From NCBI GenBank assembly GCA_051984675.1, contig JBPYFK010000167.1:62001-126000 (forward strand): 64,000 nucleotides of DNA. Direction: 5' to 3'. How positions within the stretch are numbered: position 1 is the stretch's first letter; the number at the start of each line of letters is the position of its first letter. The position numbers and the translations under genes were made by a program. The notes beneath the pieces are model-generated. The model saw only the letters and a program-made list of their open reading frames with translations. It did not search any database and was not told the origin of the DNA. Of the stretch, positions 18,218 through 27,001 are shown one piece after another. This DNA comes from JBPYFK01 sp051984675. GTDB taxonomy: Bacteria; Actinomycetota; Actinomycetes; Mycobacteriales; Pseudonocardiaceae.

Positions 18218-18447
18218 GATCAGCCTCTCCGTCCGGGAAACGCGCGAAAAGAAGTGTTCCGTATGACGGAAGCCACCGCTTGTGCATGGCCGACCCTAGA
18301 GTGCGCCACATCATAGATACAAGATGTCGACAAGCTACTCTTGATCGGTCCAGGCGACCCGCTCCACCTCGACCGTACCTCGCCGTCCGGGCAATGCACC
18401 CCCAGTGACCAGCGGATTCAGCGCCGCACGGTGAGTGGCCAGCCCGA

Positions 18448-19341
18448 TCAGGTCGACGGAAGCGACTCCGGGGCAGGAAAGGCGGGGCGGCCAAGGCGCT
18501 GGACCGCGCGCTGCACGTGGTCGCCCGGGAACCGCCACCGTAGAGGTCCGGGGACGGCCAGGCCGGCGGCGCGGAAGCCGCGCAGCCCGGCCGTGACCAT
18601 GCTCTGCGGGAACGACCGGCGGCCGTGAATCCGGCGTGCCCACACGGGTAGCGCCGAGTACGCCAAGTGCCCCACCGGGGCGTAGCCCACCTGCGCGGCG
18701 GCCAGCCACCACTGGGGCATCGGGCGGTGCAGGAACCGGTACACCTGCTCGGACTCCGGCGTGCGAGCCAGTTGCGGGCGCACGCGTACGAAGTAGGCGG
18801 CCATCTCGCGCCGGGAGCCCGGAACGCGCTGCGGGTCCAGCCCGACCTGGGCGGCGGACCGCCGCTGCTCGTCGAAGTAGCGGTCGAGATGCCGGTCGGT
18901 CAGCGGGAAACCGGCCCGCCGCACCACGTACGCGAACGCCGAAACCTCGGCGCAGTGCACCCACAGCAGTAACTCCGGGTCGTCCAGCCGGATGCCCTCA
19001 CCGGTGCGCGGATCGACGGCGCTGAGCGTCTCGTGCACGTGCCGCACCTTCGCCGCCGCCCGGTCGGCTTCGGCACGGCTGCCGTACGTCGTGGTGGCCA
19101 CGTAGTCGCCGGTGCGCATCAGCCGTCCCAACGGGTCCTCCCGGAACCGGGAGTTCTGCGCCACGGCGGCCACCGCCCGGGGATGCAATGCCTGCCAGTA
19201 CAGGCTGCAGATGCCCGCCAACCACATCGCCGGGTCGCCGTGCACCTGCCAGGACACCGACTCGGGTCCGAACAGTCCGGGATCACCCCGGTCGGCGGGA
19301 TCGACGGTGCTACGACGCGGGAGCAGGGCGGGCAGGTCCAT
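18448..19341 (-). CDS. Oxygenase MpaB family protein (DUF2236), paralog 1
   Basis: 297 residues. Carries the DUF2236/latex-clearing-protein/MpaB fold signatures: GDPAMWLAGICSLYWQALHPRAV, a conserved His in KVRHVHETLSAVDPRTG, DDPELLLWVHCAEVSAF, and a C-terminal ARRIHGRRSFP region. Members are heme proteins that oxidise hydrophobic substrates (rubber, meroterpenoids); the substrate here is unknown. GGAGG sits at the right distance before ATG 19341. The start overlaps the 3' end of paralog 2 by 32 bases, so both are co-transcribed. Confidence 0.85.
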   Translation of the reverse strand: MDLPALLPRRSTVDPADRGDPGLFGPESVSWQVHGDPAMWLAGICSLYWQALHPRAVAAVAQNSRFREDPLGRLMRTGDYVATTTYGSRAEADRAAAKVRHVHETLSAVDPRTGEGIRLDDPELLLWVHCAEVSAFAYVVRRAGFPLTDRHLDRYFDEQRRSAAQVGLDPQRVPGSRREMAAYFVRVRPQLARTPESEQVYRFLHRPMPQWWLAAAQVGYAPVGHLAYSALPVWARRIHGRRSFPQSMVTAGLRGFRAAGLAVPGPLRWRFPGDHVQRAVQRLGRPAFPAPESLPST

Positions 19342-20323
19342 CGCCGACCTCCGTGGTGCCGGAGCGCCCCTGGTGGGGCAGGGGTCTTTCCGGATCGGAC
19401 AGGGCGCCTATCGACGCGAGGTCGTAGCCAGCCGGATATCCCGGGTACGTGCGGTAACGGGTGGCTCCCAGCTGGCTGATACGGCGTGGTGGAAGCAGCC
19501 GCTCGACCACCCCGTGGCACCGCAGCGCCGTCCGCATCGCCGCACGGGCGGCCGGCGACGGCGCCTCGAAGCCGAACGCGCGGACCATCGAGTCGTCCAA
19601 CCCGGCGATCACGCCCCGGCGGGCAACACCGCGCAACGGCCGCGGAAACCACGCGCACATCATGCGCAGGTTGTCCTCGCCCACCTGGCGGTTGGATTCG
19701 GCGAAGCGGAAGTGCTCGGCCTCGTACTCCCGGTTGAACCGGTCGAACTCCTCGAAGCTGGCGGGGATGTCGCGGATGCCCATCCGCCGCCCGACCTGGA
19801 CGTAGTAGTGGTAGCTGGCGATCTTCTCGTGCTCGCTGAGCGGGCGCCAGCCGTAGGTGTCGATCCAGCGGACCGGCTCGTAGATGAACGTCGACAGGAC
19901 GTAGCGCATGTCGTCGTTGCTGATGTCGTACTGCCCGTGCATGCGGTTGACGTTGCGCAACGCCTGCTTGCCGCGCGGGGAGTCGTAGCCGTGCTGCACC
20001 ATCTCGGTCATCAACACGCTGGTGTCGTCATACCGCTTCTGCCCGCGCCGGCGGAACTCACCGGTTTCGGCCAGCAGCCGGGAGATGCTCGGCACACAGA
20101 ACGTGCGGAACAGCGCGAGCTCCAGGGATCTGGTGTAGTCCCACGGGAATTCCAGGCCGACCGACAGCCGGTAGATCACCGGGTAGTCGCGTTCGGGGTC
20201 CAGCGAACGGATCAGCCGGAGCCGGCGGAACCGGCCCAGCGGGTCGAGCGTGGGTGTTGCCTTCGGTGGTGCCTGCCGTGGTCGTGCTGCCCGCGAAACG
20301 TCCGAACCCGCGACACCTGTCAC
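19310..20323 (-). CDS. Oxygenase MpaB family protein (DUF2236), paralog 2
   Basis: 337 residues of the same superfamily but a different branch. RLSVGLEFPWDYTRSLELALFRTF opens the domain, the conserved His is in NVNRMHGQYDIS, and MRYVLSTFIYEPVRWIDTYGWRPL corresponds to the membrane/heme-proximal helix. No signal peptide. GGGAGG precedes GTG 20323, one base after the stop of the phosphodiesterase gene. Two dissimilar DUF2236 proteins in one operon may form a hetero-complex or act in sequence; that is inference. Confidence 0.82.
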   Translation of the reverse strand: MTGVAGSDVSRAARPRQAPPKATPTLDPLGRFRRLRLIRSLDPERDYPVIYRLSVGLEFPWDYTRSLELALFRTFCVPSISRLLAETGEFRRRGQKRYDDTSVLMTEMVQHGYDSPRGKQALRNVNRMHGQYDISNDDMRYVLSTFIYEPVRWIDTYGWRPLSEHEKIASYHYYVQVGRRMGIRDIPASFEEFDRFNREYEAEHFRFAESNRQVGEDNLRMMCAWFPRPLRGVARRGVIAGLDDSMVRAFGFEAPSPAARAAMRTALRCHGVVERLLPPRRISQLGATRYRTYPGYPAGYDLASIGALSDPERPLPHQGRSGTTEVGDGPARPAPAS

Positions 20324-20324
20324 G

Positions 20325-21488
20325 TCACCCTCCCATGACCAGCAATGGAATGAACTGCTCGGCGGCGGTGAGCGAACCGTGGTGCCCGCGCAGCGCCGAC
20401 TCCGACGGCTCGACCACGGACCGGATCACCCCCGCACCGCCACCCATGACCGCGATCACGTCACCGATTCGGTCCCGTGCCGCACCGGTGACCACCGGCC
20501 CGAACCAGCCCTCGTCGATGGCCTGCTCACCGGTCAGTACCAGGCCCCAGTCCCCCACTGATTCCCGCCACGCGGCGTGCACGTCCGCCGCGGCGCCCGG
20601 TTCGGCGTAGACGTGCCGGGCGCGGACCTCGCCGCCGACCAGCCGGACGTCGCCGGCCAGCGCGGGGTCGGTGTCGACGTCCAGCAACGCCTGCGGATCG
20701 GTGGCCACCATGCCGTGGTCGGCCACCACGACCAGCATCGCGCCCGGCGGCACCCGCTCGGCCATCCGCGCGACCAGGTTGTCCACTTGGGACAGTTGCA
20801 GGCGCCACGGCAGGCTGCCGGGGCCGTGCACATGCCCCAGCATGTCCAGGTGGCCGTGATACCCGTAGCACAGCGTGGGTTCTGCCCCGCCGAGCGCGTC
20901 GAGCAGCTGCGTCGCGAGATCCCCGAAGGCCCGCACGCCACGGAATTCCCCGCCGCGCAGCGCGGCCTGGGTGAGGCCGCTGCCCTCGAACTCGCGCGGA
21001 GCGACCACCCGAACCCGCACGCCGGCTCGGCTCGCGCGCTCCAGCGCCGTGGGCTGTGGTTGCACCTGCTCCGGTGGCCACTGCGCCAGCAGGCTGCGCC
21101 GCTGGCCGGCGGAATCCTCGACCGTGCCATGGGTGGCCCAGGAAAGCGGGTGCAGCAGGCCACCGGAGGGCTCGGCGAAGGTGTAGCCGACCAGGCCGTG
21201 CTCACCGGCGCACCGGCCGGTACCCAGCGAAGTGATGCTCGTGACCGTGGTGGTCGGGAAACCCGCCGTGATGGGGTCGCCGGTGGCCACCGACGCCAGG
21301 AACGGTGCGGCGTCGGCGTGCTCGCGTAGCAGCGTCCAGCCGAGCCCGTCGATGAGCAGCACGGCGGCGCTCCGACACGGCGGCAACCCAATCGTGTCGG
21401 TGAAACCGTCGACGCCCACCACGGCCAGCAGCGAAGGCAGCACGTCGGCGAGGCTGCGGCCGTCGTCCGGCGCCACGATCCAGTCCAT
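20325..21488 (-). CDS. Alkaline phosphatase superfamily protein / nucleotide pyrophosphatase-phosphodiesterase
   Basis: 387 residues. Type I phosphodiesterase/alkaline-phosphatase fold: metal Asp in AAVLLIDGLGW, probable nucleophile Thr in GFPTTTVTSITSLGTG, metal ligands in YGYHGHLDMLGHVHG and VVVADHGMVATDP. It lacks a signal peptide, so it is probably cytoplasmic. ATG at 21488 is preferred because AAGG sits eight bases upstream; ATG 21494 and GTG 21497 lie too close to it. It is the first gene of the operon with two MpaB paralogs, and an unusual tandem repeat precedes it. Confidence 0.83.
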   Translation of the reverse strand: MDWIVAPDDGRSLADVLPSLLAVVGVDGFTDTIGLPPCRSAAVLLIDGLGWTLLREHADAAPFLASVATGDPITAGFPTTTVTSITSLGTGRCAGEHGLVGYTFAEPSGGLLHPLSWATHGTVEDSAGQRRSLLAQWPPEQVQPQPTALERASRAGVRVRVVAPREFEGSGLTQAALRGGEFRGVRAFGDLATQLLDALGGAEPTLCYGYHGHLDMLGHVHGPGSLPWRLQLSQVDNLVARMAERVPPGAMLVVVADHGMVATDPQALLDVDTDPALAGDVRLVGGEVRARHVYAEPGAAADVHAAWRESVGDWGLVLTGEQAIDEGWFGPVVTGAARDRIGDVIAVMGGGAGVIRSVVEPSESALRGHHGSLTAAEQFIPLLVMGG

Positions 21489-21493
21489 GCGCA

Positions 21494-21540
21494 TCACCTT
21501 CTGGGTGCATTCACCTTCTGGGTGCGATCACCTTCTGGGG
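21494..21540. repeat. 17-bp tandem repeat containing ribosome-binding-site-like units
   Basis: Copies at 21494-21510 and 21511-21527, and a partial copy at 21528-21540. Read on the minus strand each unit contains CAGAAGGTGA, so the mRNA leader of the phosphodiesterase gene offers three successive Shine-Dalgarno-like AGAAGG sequences. Confidence 0.7.
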
Positions 21541-21646
21541 CGAGCCGGCCCAGTGCCGATGCCGCCACTACCTTGACCCAACGGCGAAGCCGGTCGCGGC
21601 GAGGCACGCGACCCGCACCGCTACGCAAGCCACCTCCTCAATACCC

Positions 21647-22795
21647 CTAGAAGCCCATCGAGCGACCGATGATCTCCTTCATGATCTCCGTGGTCCCGCC
21701 GTAGATCGTCTGCACTCGGCTGTCCAGGAACGCCTTGGCGACCGGGTACTCCAACATGTAGCCGTATCCGCCGTGCAACTGCAAGCAGCGATCGACCACT
21801 CGCTTCTCCATCTCGGTGAGCCACCACTTGGCCATGGCCGCGTGCGGCACGTCCAGGTCCCCGGTCAGGTGATCGGAGATGCACCGGTCGACGAACACGC
21901 GACCGATCTCGGTCTCGGTCGCCATCTCGGCCAGCTCGAAACGGGTGTGCTGGAACTTCCCGATCGGCCGACCGAAGGCGGTCCGCGTGCCGCAGTACTC
22001 CTTGGTCAGCTCCAGCACCTTCTCCGCCGCGGCCGCTGCGGCCACCGCGATCGACAGCCGCTCCTGCGGGAGGTTCCGCATCAGGTAGACGAAGCCCTGG
22101 CCTTCCTCACCGAGCAGGTTCTCCGCCGGTACCCGCACGTCGTTGAAGAACAGCTCCGCGGTGTCCTGCGCCTTCTGGCCGATCTTGGCCAGGTTCCGGC
22201 CGCGCTCGAAACCCTCCATGCCGCGTTCGACCACCAGCAGGCTGATGCCCTCGTGGCCGGCGTCGAGGTCCGGGTTCGTGCGGGCGACCACGATCACCAG
22301 GTCGGCGAGAATACCGTTGCTGATGAAGGTCTTCTGCCCGTTGAGCACGTAGTGGTCGCCGTCGCGGACGGCAGTGGTGCGAATGCCCTGCAGGTCGCTG
22401 CCGGCACCGGGTTCGGTCATCGCGATGCCGGCGATCTTCTCGCCGCTGCAGTAACCCGGGAACCAGCGCTGCTTCTGCTCCTCGGTCGCCAGGGCGGTCA
22501 GGTACGGCTCGATGATGTCGTTGTGCACAGGTACGCCCCAGCCGCTGATGCCGGCGGCGATCAGTTCCTCGTCGAGGACGACGTTGAACCGGAAGTCGGG
22601 CACGCCGCCACCGCCGTAGCGCTCCTCGACGGCGGTGCCCAGCAGGCCAGCCTCACCGGCGGCCAGCCACGCGTCCCTGCTGACCACGCCGGCCTCCTCC
22701 CACGCGTCGTGGTGCGGGGCGAGCTCCTTGGCGATGAAGGCACGGACGGTCTCCCGGAACGCCTCGTGCTCGTCGGTGAACAGCTCCCGTCGCAT
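21647..22795 (-). CDS. Acyl-CoA dehydrogenase
   Basis: 382 residues; FAD-dependent first oxidation of an acyl-CoA. Family motifs: IAGIAMTEPGAGSDLQGIRTTA (flavin/substrate binding), NGQKTFISNG, RTAFGRPIGKFQHTRFELAEM, LHGGYGYMLEYPVAK and IYGGTTEIMKEIIGRSM. The usual catalytic Glu near the C-terminus fits the YGGTTEIMKE motif. GGAGAG precedes the start. It follows the AMACR-like gene by 50 bases, suggesting both act on the same (perhaps methyl-branched) acyl-CoA. Confidence 0.93.
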   Translation of the reverse strand: MRRELFTDEHEAFRETVRAFIAKELAPHHDAWEEAGVVSRDAWLAAGEAGLLGTAVEERYGGGGVPDFRFNVVLDEELIAAGISGWGVPVHNDIIEPYLTALATEEQKQRWFPGYCSGEKIAGIAMTEPGAGSDLQGIRTTAVRDGDHYVLNGQKTFISNGILADLVIVVARTNPDLDAGHEGISLLVVERGMEGFERGRNLAKIGQKAQDTAELFFNDVRVPAENLLGEEGQGFVYLMRNLPQERLSIAVAAAAAAEKVLELTKEYCGTRTAFGRPIGKFQHTRFELAEMATETEIGRVFVDRCISDHLTGDLDVPHAAMAKWWLTEMEKRVVDRCLQLHGGYGYMLEYPVAKAFLDSRVQTIYGGTTEIMKEIIGRSMGF

Positions 22796-22845
22796 CGACT
22801 CTCCAGTTCCTTCCGTTGTGCCTGGTCGTCAGGAGTAGGTGATGG

Positions 22846-23982
22846 TCACTTCTGCTTGATCGCGCCGGAGGCGATCAGGTCGTCGGCACTGCCCACCTGC
22901 CACTGCTGCAAGACGCCCTTGGCGTCCGAGCCCGGAGCCGAGACCGCACTGGGGGCCGCGCTCGGCGTGCGCGAGAACCTCGGCGCCGCCGCCGGTTGCA
23001 GCACTCCGTCGGAATTCACCAGCGTCTCGCGGGCCGCGACGTGCGGGTGCTCGGCGGCTTCGGTCATCGACAGCACCGGGGACACGCACGCGTCGGTGCC
23101 GTCGAAGATCTCGGTCCACTCCCGCCGGGTGCGCTCGGCGAACACTTCGGCGAACTTCTTGCGCAGCGCGGGCCAGTTGCCCGGGTCGTTTCGGTCGGGC
23201 AGCTGCCCGGTCAGCCCGAGCCGGTCCAGCAGCTCGGCGTAGAACTTCTCCTCGAGCGCGCCCACCGCCACGTACTCGCCGTCGGCCGTCTCGTACACGT
23301 CGTAGAACGGCGCGCCCGTGTCGAGCAGGTTGGTGCCACGCTGCGTGGTCCAACCGCCCGAGGCCAGCATCCCGAACAGCATCGTTCCCAGATGCGCCGC
23401 CCCATCCACAATGGACGCGTCGACCACCTGGCCGCGCCCGCTGGCACGGGATTCCAGCAGGGCCGCGAGGACGCCGACGGCCAGGTACATCGCGCCGCCG
23501 CCGAAGTCGCCGAGCAGGTTCGCCGGCACCTGCGGCGGCCCACCGGCCCGTCCGATCGCGTGCAGCATCCCCGACAGCGCGATGTAGTCGATGTCGTGCC
23601 CGGCCGCCGGCGCCAGCGGCCCGTCCTGGCCCCAGCCGGTCATCCGGCCGTACACCAGGCGCGGGTTCACCCGCAAGCACTCGTCAGGGCCGATACCCAG
23701 CCGCTCCGTCACGCCCGGCCGCAGTCCCTCCAGCAGCACGTCCGCGCGCTCGACCAGCGCGAGCACGGCCTGGCCGCCGCGATCGTGCTTGAGATCCACG
23801 GCGATCGAGCGCTTACCCCGGTTGTGCAGCGCGTACCTGTTCGCCTCCTGCCCGACGGCGGGCGGACGTTCCACGAGCACCACGTCGGCGCCGAGGTCGG
23901 CCAGCAGCATCCCGCAGAACGGGGCCGGGCCGAGACCGGCGAGCTCGACGACCCGGATTCCGGCCAGTGGTCCGGTTGTCAC
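22846..23982 (-). CDS. CaiB/BaiF CoA-transferase family protein, alpha-methylacyl-CoA racemase-like
   Basis: 378 residues. The N-terminus GIRVVELAGLGPAPFCGMLLADLGADVV is diagnostic of class III CoA transferases. The putative racemase residues can be aligned: His and Asp in GHDIDYIALSGML, Asp in LLGDFGGGAMYLA, Glu in VGALEEKFYAELL. This favours an AMACR-type racemase over a true CoA transferase. GTG 23982 follows GGAGGG. Upstream it is divergent from the MerR gene, with a shared operator-like box between them. Confidence 0.85.
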   Translation of the reverse strand: MTTGPLAGIRVVELAGLGPAPFCGMLLADLGADVVLVERPPAVGQEANRYALHNRGKRSIAVDLKHDRGGQAVLALVERADVLLEGLRPGVTERLGIGPDECLRVNPRLVYGRMTGWGQDGPLAPAAGHDIDYIALSGMLHAIGRAGGPPQVPANLLGDFGGGAMYLAVGVLAALLESRASGRGQVVDASIVDGAAHLGTMLFGMLASGGWTTQRGTNLLDTGAPFYDVYETADGEYVAVGALEEKFYAELLDRLGLTGQLPDRNDPGNWPALRKKFAEVFAERTRREWTEIFDGTDACVSPVLSMTEAAEHPHVAARETLVNSDGVLQPAAAPRFSRTPSAAPSAVSAPGSDAKGVLQQWQVGSADDLIASGAIKQK

Positions 23983-24046
23983 GCGCACCCTCCAGGCGAG
24001 TTGAGACACCATGGCGTGTGCTACCAGCCACAGTACGACGCATTAG

Positions 24047-24068
24047 TGTTACACTTCTGGTGTCACAG
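24047..24068. promoter_or_regulatory. Bipartite operator-like box in the MerR/CoA-transferase intergenic region, copy 2
   Basis: TGTTACAC, six bases (TTCTGG), TGTCACAG: the same octamers and spacing as 12227-12248 upstream of fadA. It lies between the divergent starts at 23982 and 24093, where it could control both directions. Confidence 0.6.
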
Positions 24069-24092
24069 TGGTCAAGGAGTACTCTGCGGGAC

Positions 24093-24815
24093 ATGCTCCG
24101 AACAGCGGACGAAGAGCTGACGATCGACGAGCTGGCCGCACGTGCCGGTGTGACGGTGCGCACAGTGCGCTTCTACGCCAGCCGTGGGCTGCTACCCCCG
24201 CCCCAGCTACGTGGGCGGCTCGGCGTGTATGGCGGCGAGCACCTGGCGCGGCTGGACCTGATCCGCGAGCTGCAGACACTCGGCTTCACGCTGTCCGCGA
24301 TCGAACGGCACCTCACGCGCATCCCCGATGAGGCATCCCCCGAGGATCTCGCCCTGCACCGGGCACTGCTGGCCCCGTGGACCAGCGACCAGTGCGAGGA
24401 ACTCGACCGCCACGAGCTCAACCAGCGGGCTGGTCGGCACCTCGATGACGAGCTGCTGGACAAGCTGGAGGTGCTCAGCATCGTCGAGCGGGTCGACGAG
24501 CAGCGGGTCAAGCTGCACAGCATGGCGATGCTCGGCGTCGGCCTGCAGGTGATCGACCTGGACCTGCCGATCGAGATGCTGGTGCAGGCCAAGGAGATCG
24601 TCGAGAAGCACACCGCCCAGATCGCCAGCGAGCTGCGCGAACTGTTCGCCGCCAACGTGCTGCGCCCCTACATCGAGCGAGGGCGCCCGGAGAGCGAGCG
24701 GGAGCGCGTCAAGGCCGCCGCCGACCACATGCGTCCCTTGACGATCCAGGTGCTGGTGGACGGCTTCCAGCGCGCGGTCAACAACGTCATCCGCGAGCAC
24801 GTGTCGGTCGAGTAA
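24093..24815 (+). CDS. MerR family transcriptional regulator
   Basis: 240 residues. The N-terminal winged helix is clear: LTIDELAARAGVTVRTVRFYASRGLL, then GVYGGEHLARLDLIRELQTLGFTLSAIERHL. The C-terminal ~150 residues are helical and much longer than in metal-sensing MerR proteins, with no metal-binding cysteines, so it likely senses an organic ligand such as an acyl-CoA. ATG 24093 is chosen because the domain begins there; AAGGAG is 13 bases upstream, slightly far. Divergent from the AMACR/acyl-CoA dehydrogenase operon, which is its likely target. Confidence 0.85.
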   Translation: MLRTADEELTIDELAARAGVTVRTVRFYASRGLLPPPQLRGRLGVYGGEHLARLDLIRELQTLGFTLSAIERHLTRIPDEASPEDLALHRALLAPWTSDQCEELDRHELNQRAGRHLDDELLDKLEVLSIVERVDEQRVKLHSMAMLGVGLQVIDLDLPIEMLVQAKEIVEKHTAQIASELRELFAANVLRPYIERGRPESERERVKAAADHMRPLTIQVLVDGFQRAVNNVIREHVSVE

Positions 24816-24835
24816 CCGCCGAACGACCGGCCCCC

Positions 24836-24864
24836 GGTGACAGCATGGGAACTTTCCTGTCACC
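24836..24864. repeat. Palindromic repeat family, single half-unit (copy 5)
   Basis: GGTGACAG (24836-24843) and CTGTCACC (24857-24864) flank the unit ATGGGAACTTTC. It equals one arm of the long palindromes at 5901 and 6945, and lies between the MerR and acyl-CoA synthetase genes. Confidence 0.65.
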
Positions 24865-24996
24865 CCTCCCGCTGCCACCCGGGCGCACTCTGGTCAAAGG
24901 TGGGCGCGGTGCGGTTTCATCACGTCGGTGATCCGCGTCACCCGACCGGCTTCGGCCGGGAGGGGTCGACGCGCGCCAACGGGAGGAGACGTCGCG

Positions 24997-26742
24997 ATGA
25001 GCACTGCCGGTAGCCGCACTTCCCAGCACACCACCGAGGCCTGGGGCGTTCAGGCGCGCCAGACGACCGTTCCAGAACTGCTGTCCCGCAATGTCACCCA
25101 ATACCCGGATAAGCCCGCACTGACCGATTCCGTGGACGGCGCCGAGCGGACCTGGACGTGGTCGCAGGCCCACGACGATGCTCAGGAGCTGGCCGCCGGC
25201 TTGGCCGAACTGGACCTCAAAGCGGGCCAGACCATGCTCATCATGATGCGCAACCGTGCCGAGCACTGGCTGGTCGACGCCGCCGCCACCCAGCTCGGGG
25301 CCGTGCCCAGCACGGTGTATGCGACGTTCAGTCCCACCCAAGTACTGTTCGTGGCCCGGCACAGCCGTGCCCGGATCGTCGTGTTGGAAGGCTCCGAGCA
25401 GCTGTGGCGGTTCGCCGACGCGCTGCGCGAACTGCCGATGCTCAAGCATGTCGTCGTGCTCGACGGAACCGTCATGCCCGCCAACGATTCCCGGTTCCTG
25501 TCCTGGGAAACGCTGCGCGAGCGCGGCAGGCGCCGATTATCCACCGAACCCGACGTGGTGCGGCGCCAGACGGCGGCGATCACCCCGGACAGTCCGGTCA
25601 CCGTGCTCTACACCTCCGGCACGACCGGAAACCCCAAGGGCGTGGTGCTGTCCCACCGCAACGTCGTCTACGAAGCGGCCATGCTGCGGGAGATCACCGA
25701 GGCACCCGAGAACTACCCGACGGTCTGCTACCTGCCGCTTGCGCACGTCGCCGAGCGCATGACCGGGATCTACGCTCCGCTGTACTCGGCGGGCCACGTG
25801 CACTTCTGCCCCGATCCGTCCGAAGTGGCCACCGCACTGGCCAAGGTGCGCCCACACACGTTCTTCGCCGTGCCACGGGTGTGGGAGAAGCTGGGTGCCG
25901 CGTTGCGGGCGATTCCGCCGGAGCAACGGGAGAGTCCCGAAGCGAAGCAGGCGATCCTCGCTCGCACGGGGTTCGACCGCGTCACCTGGCCGTCCAGCGG
26001 GGCCGCTCCGATCAGCCGGGAACTGCTGGAGTTCTTCGCCTCCCTCGGTGTCGAGATCCGGGAAGTGTGGGGGATGACCGAGACCTCCGGTGCCGCCACC
26101 GCGAACCGGCCGGGGGCGACCCGGCTGGGGACTGTGGGATGTGCGGTGCCCGGCGTCGACGTGCGGCTGGCCGACGACGGGGAAATCCTGGTCCGCGGGC
26201 CGATCGTGTGCACCGGGTACCTGCAGGGTGACGGGTCCATCAAGCCGGTCATCGACGCCGACGGCTGGCTGCACACCGGCGACCTCGGCACGATCGACGA
26301 GGACGGGTTCGTCACCATCGTCGACCGCAAGAAGGAGCTCATCATCACCTCCGGCGGCAAGAACATCGCCCCGGCCGCTGTGGAGAACGAGCTCAAGACC
26401 CACCCGCTGATCGGGCACGCCCTCGCCTACGCCGACCGGCACCCGTACGTCGTGGCTCTGCTGGCGCTGGACGAGGAAGCCGCGCCGGCGTGGGCGCGGT
26501 CCCGGGGCATCGAGTACACCCGCCTGCGCGACCTCGCCGAGCACCCGGAGGTGGTGTCCGAAGTGGAGCGTGCGGTGCTCGACGCCAACACCCGGCTGAG
26601 CCGGGCGGAGCAGGTCAAGCGGTACCGGCTGCTCGGCGACCAGTGGTCGACCGACGGCGGGGAACTCACCCCCACCATGAAGCTCAAACGCCGCGTCCTG
26701 TTCGAACGCTACGCGGACGTGCTCGACTCCCTCTACACCTGA
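24997..26742 (+). CDS. Long-chain acyl-CoA synthetase (AMP-forming)
   Basis: 581 residues; activates fatty acids to acyl-CoA through an acyl-adenylate. P-loop-like motif VTVLYTSGTTGNPKGVVLSHRN, A5-type motif VWGMTETSGAAT, DADGWLHTGDLGTIDEDGF and the C-terminal IVDRKKELIITSGGKNIAP hinge are all present. It is closest in layout to FadD15/FACL-type enzymes of actinobacteria. GGGAGGAG lies eight bases before ATG 24997. Probably co-regulated with the neighbouring acyl-CoA dehydrogenase and racemase. Confidence 0.93.
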   Translation: MSTAGSRTSQHTTEAWGVQARQTTVPELLSRNVTQYPDKPALTDSVDGAERTWTWSQAHDDAQELAAGLAELDLKAGQTMLIMMRNRAEHWLVDAAATQLGAVPSTVYATFSPTQVLFVARHSRARIVVLEGSEQLWRFADALRELPMLKHVVVLDGTVMPANDSRFLSWETLRERGRRRLSTEPDVVRRQTAAITPDSPVTVLYTSGTTGNPKGVVLSHRNVVYEAAMLREITEAPENYPTVCYLPLAHVAERMTGIYAPLYSAGHVHFCPDPSEVATALAKVRPHTFFAVPRVWEKLGAALRAIPPEQRESPEAKQAILARTGFDRVTWPSSGAAPISRELLEFFASLGVEIREVWGMTETSGAATANRPGATRLGTVGCAVPGVDVRLADDGEILVRGPIVCTGYLQGDGSIKPVIDADGWLHTGDLGTIDEDGFVTIVDRKKELIITSGGKNIAPAAVENELKTHPLIGHALAYADRHPYVVALLALDEEAAPAWARSRGIEYTRLRDLAEHPEVVSEVERAVLDANTRLSRAEQVKRYRLLGDQWSTDGGELTPTMKLKRRVLFERYADVLDSLYT

Positions 26743-27001
26743 GCGTCCCCTACAAAGCCACCATCCGGCGACACAGCGTGTCGCGAGCCCTCGGCCTGGT
26801 ACCGAAGCTGATGATCGCCTGCGCGTGGGAGGGAAGACTACGCGCCAGCGATCCCGCCAGATCGTGACATTCAGTAATAATGCTGGGTCGAGTGAAGCTC
26901 GATGCGGTGATCATGTGGCCGTGTATGAGGAAAACCGGTGCGGAATGGCGATAGAGAAAGGTAGGTAACCGCTGGCAGACCTGGACACGGAGGGCAGTGA
27001 C

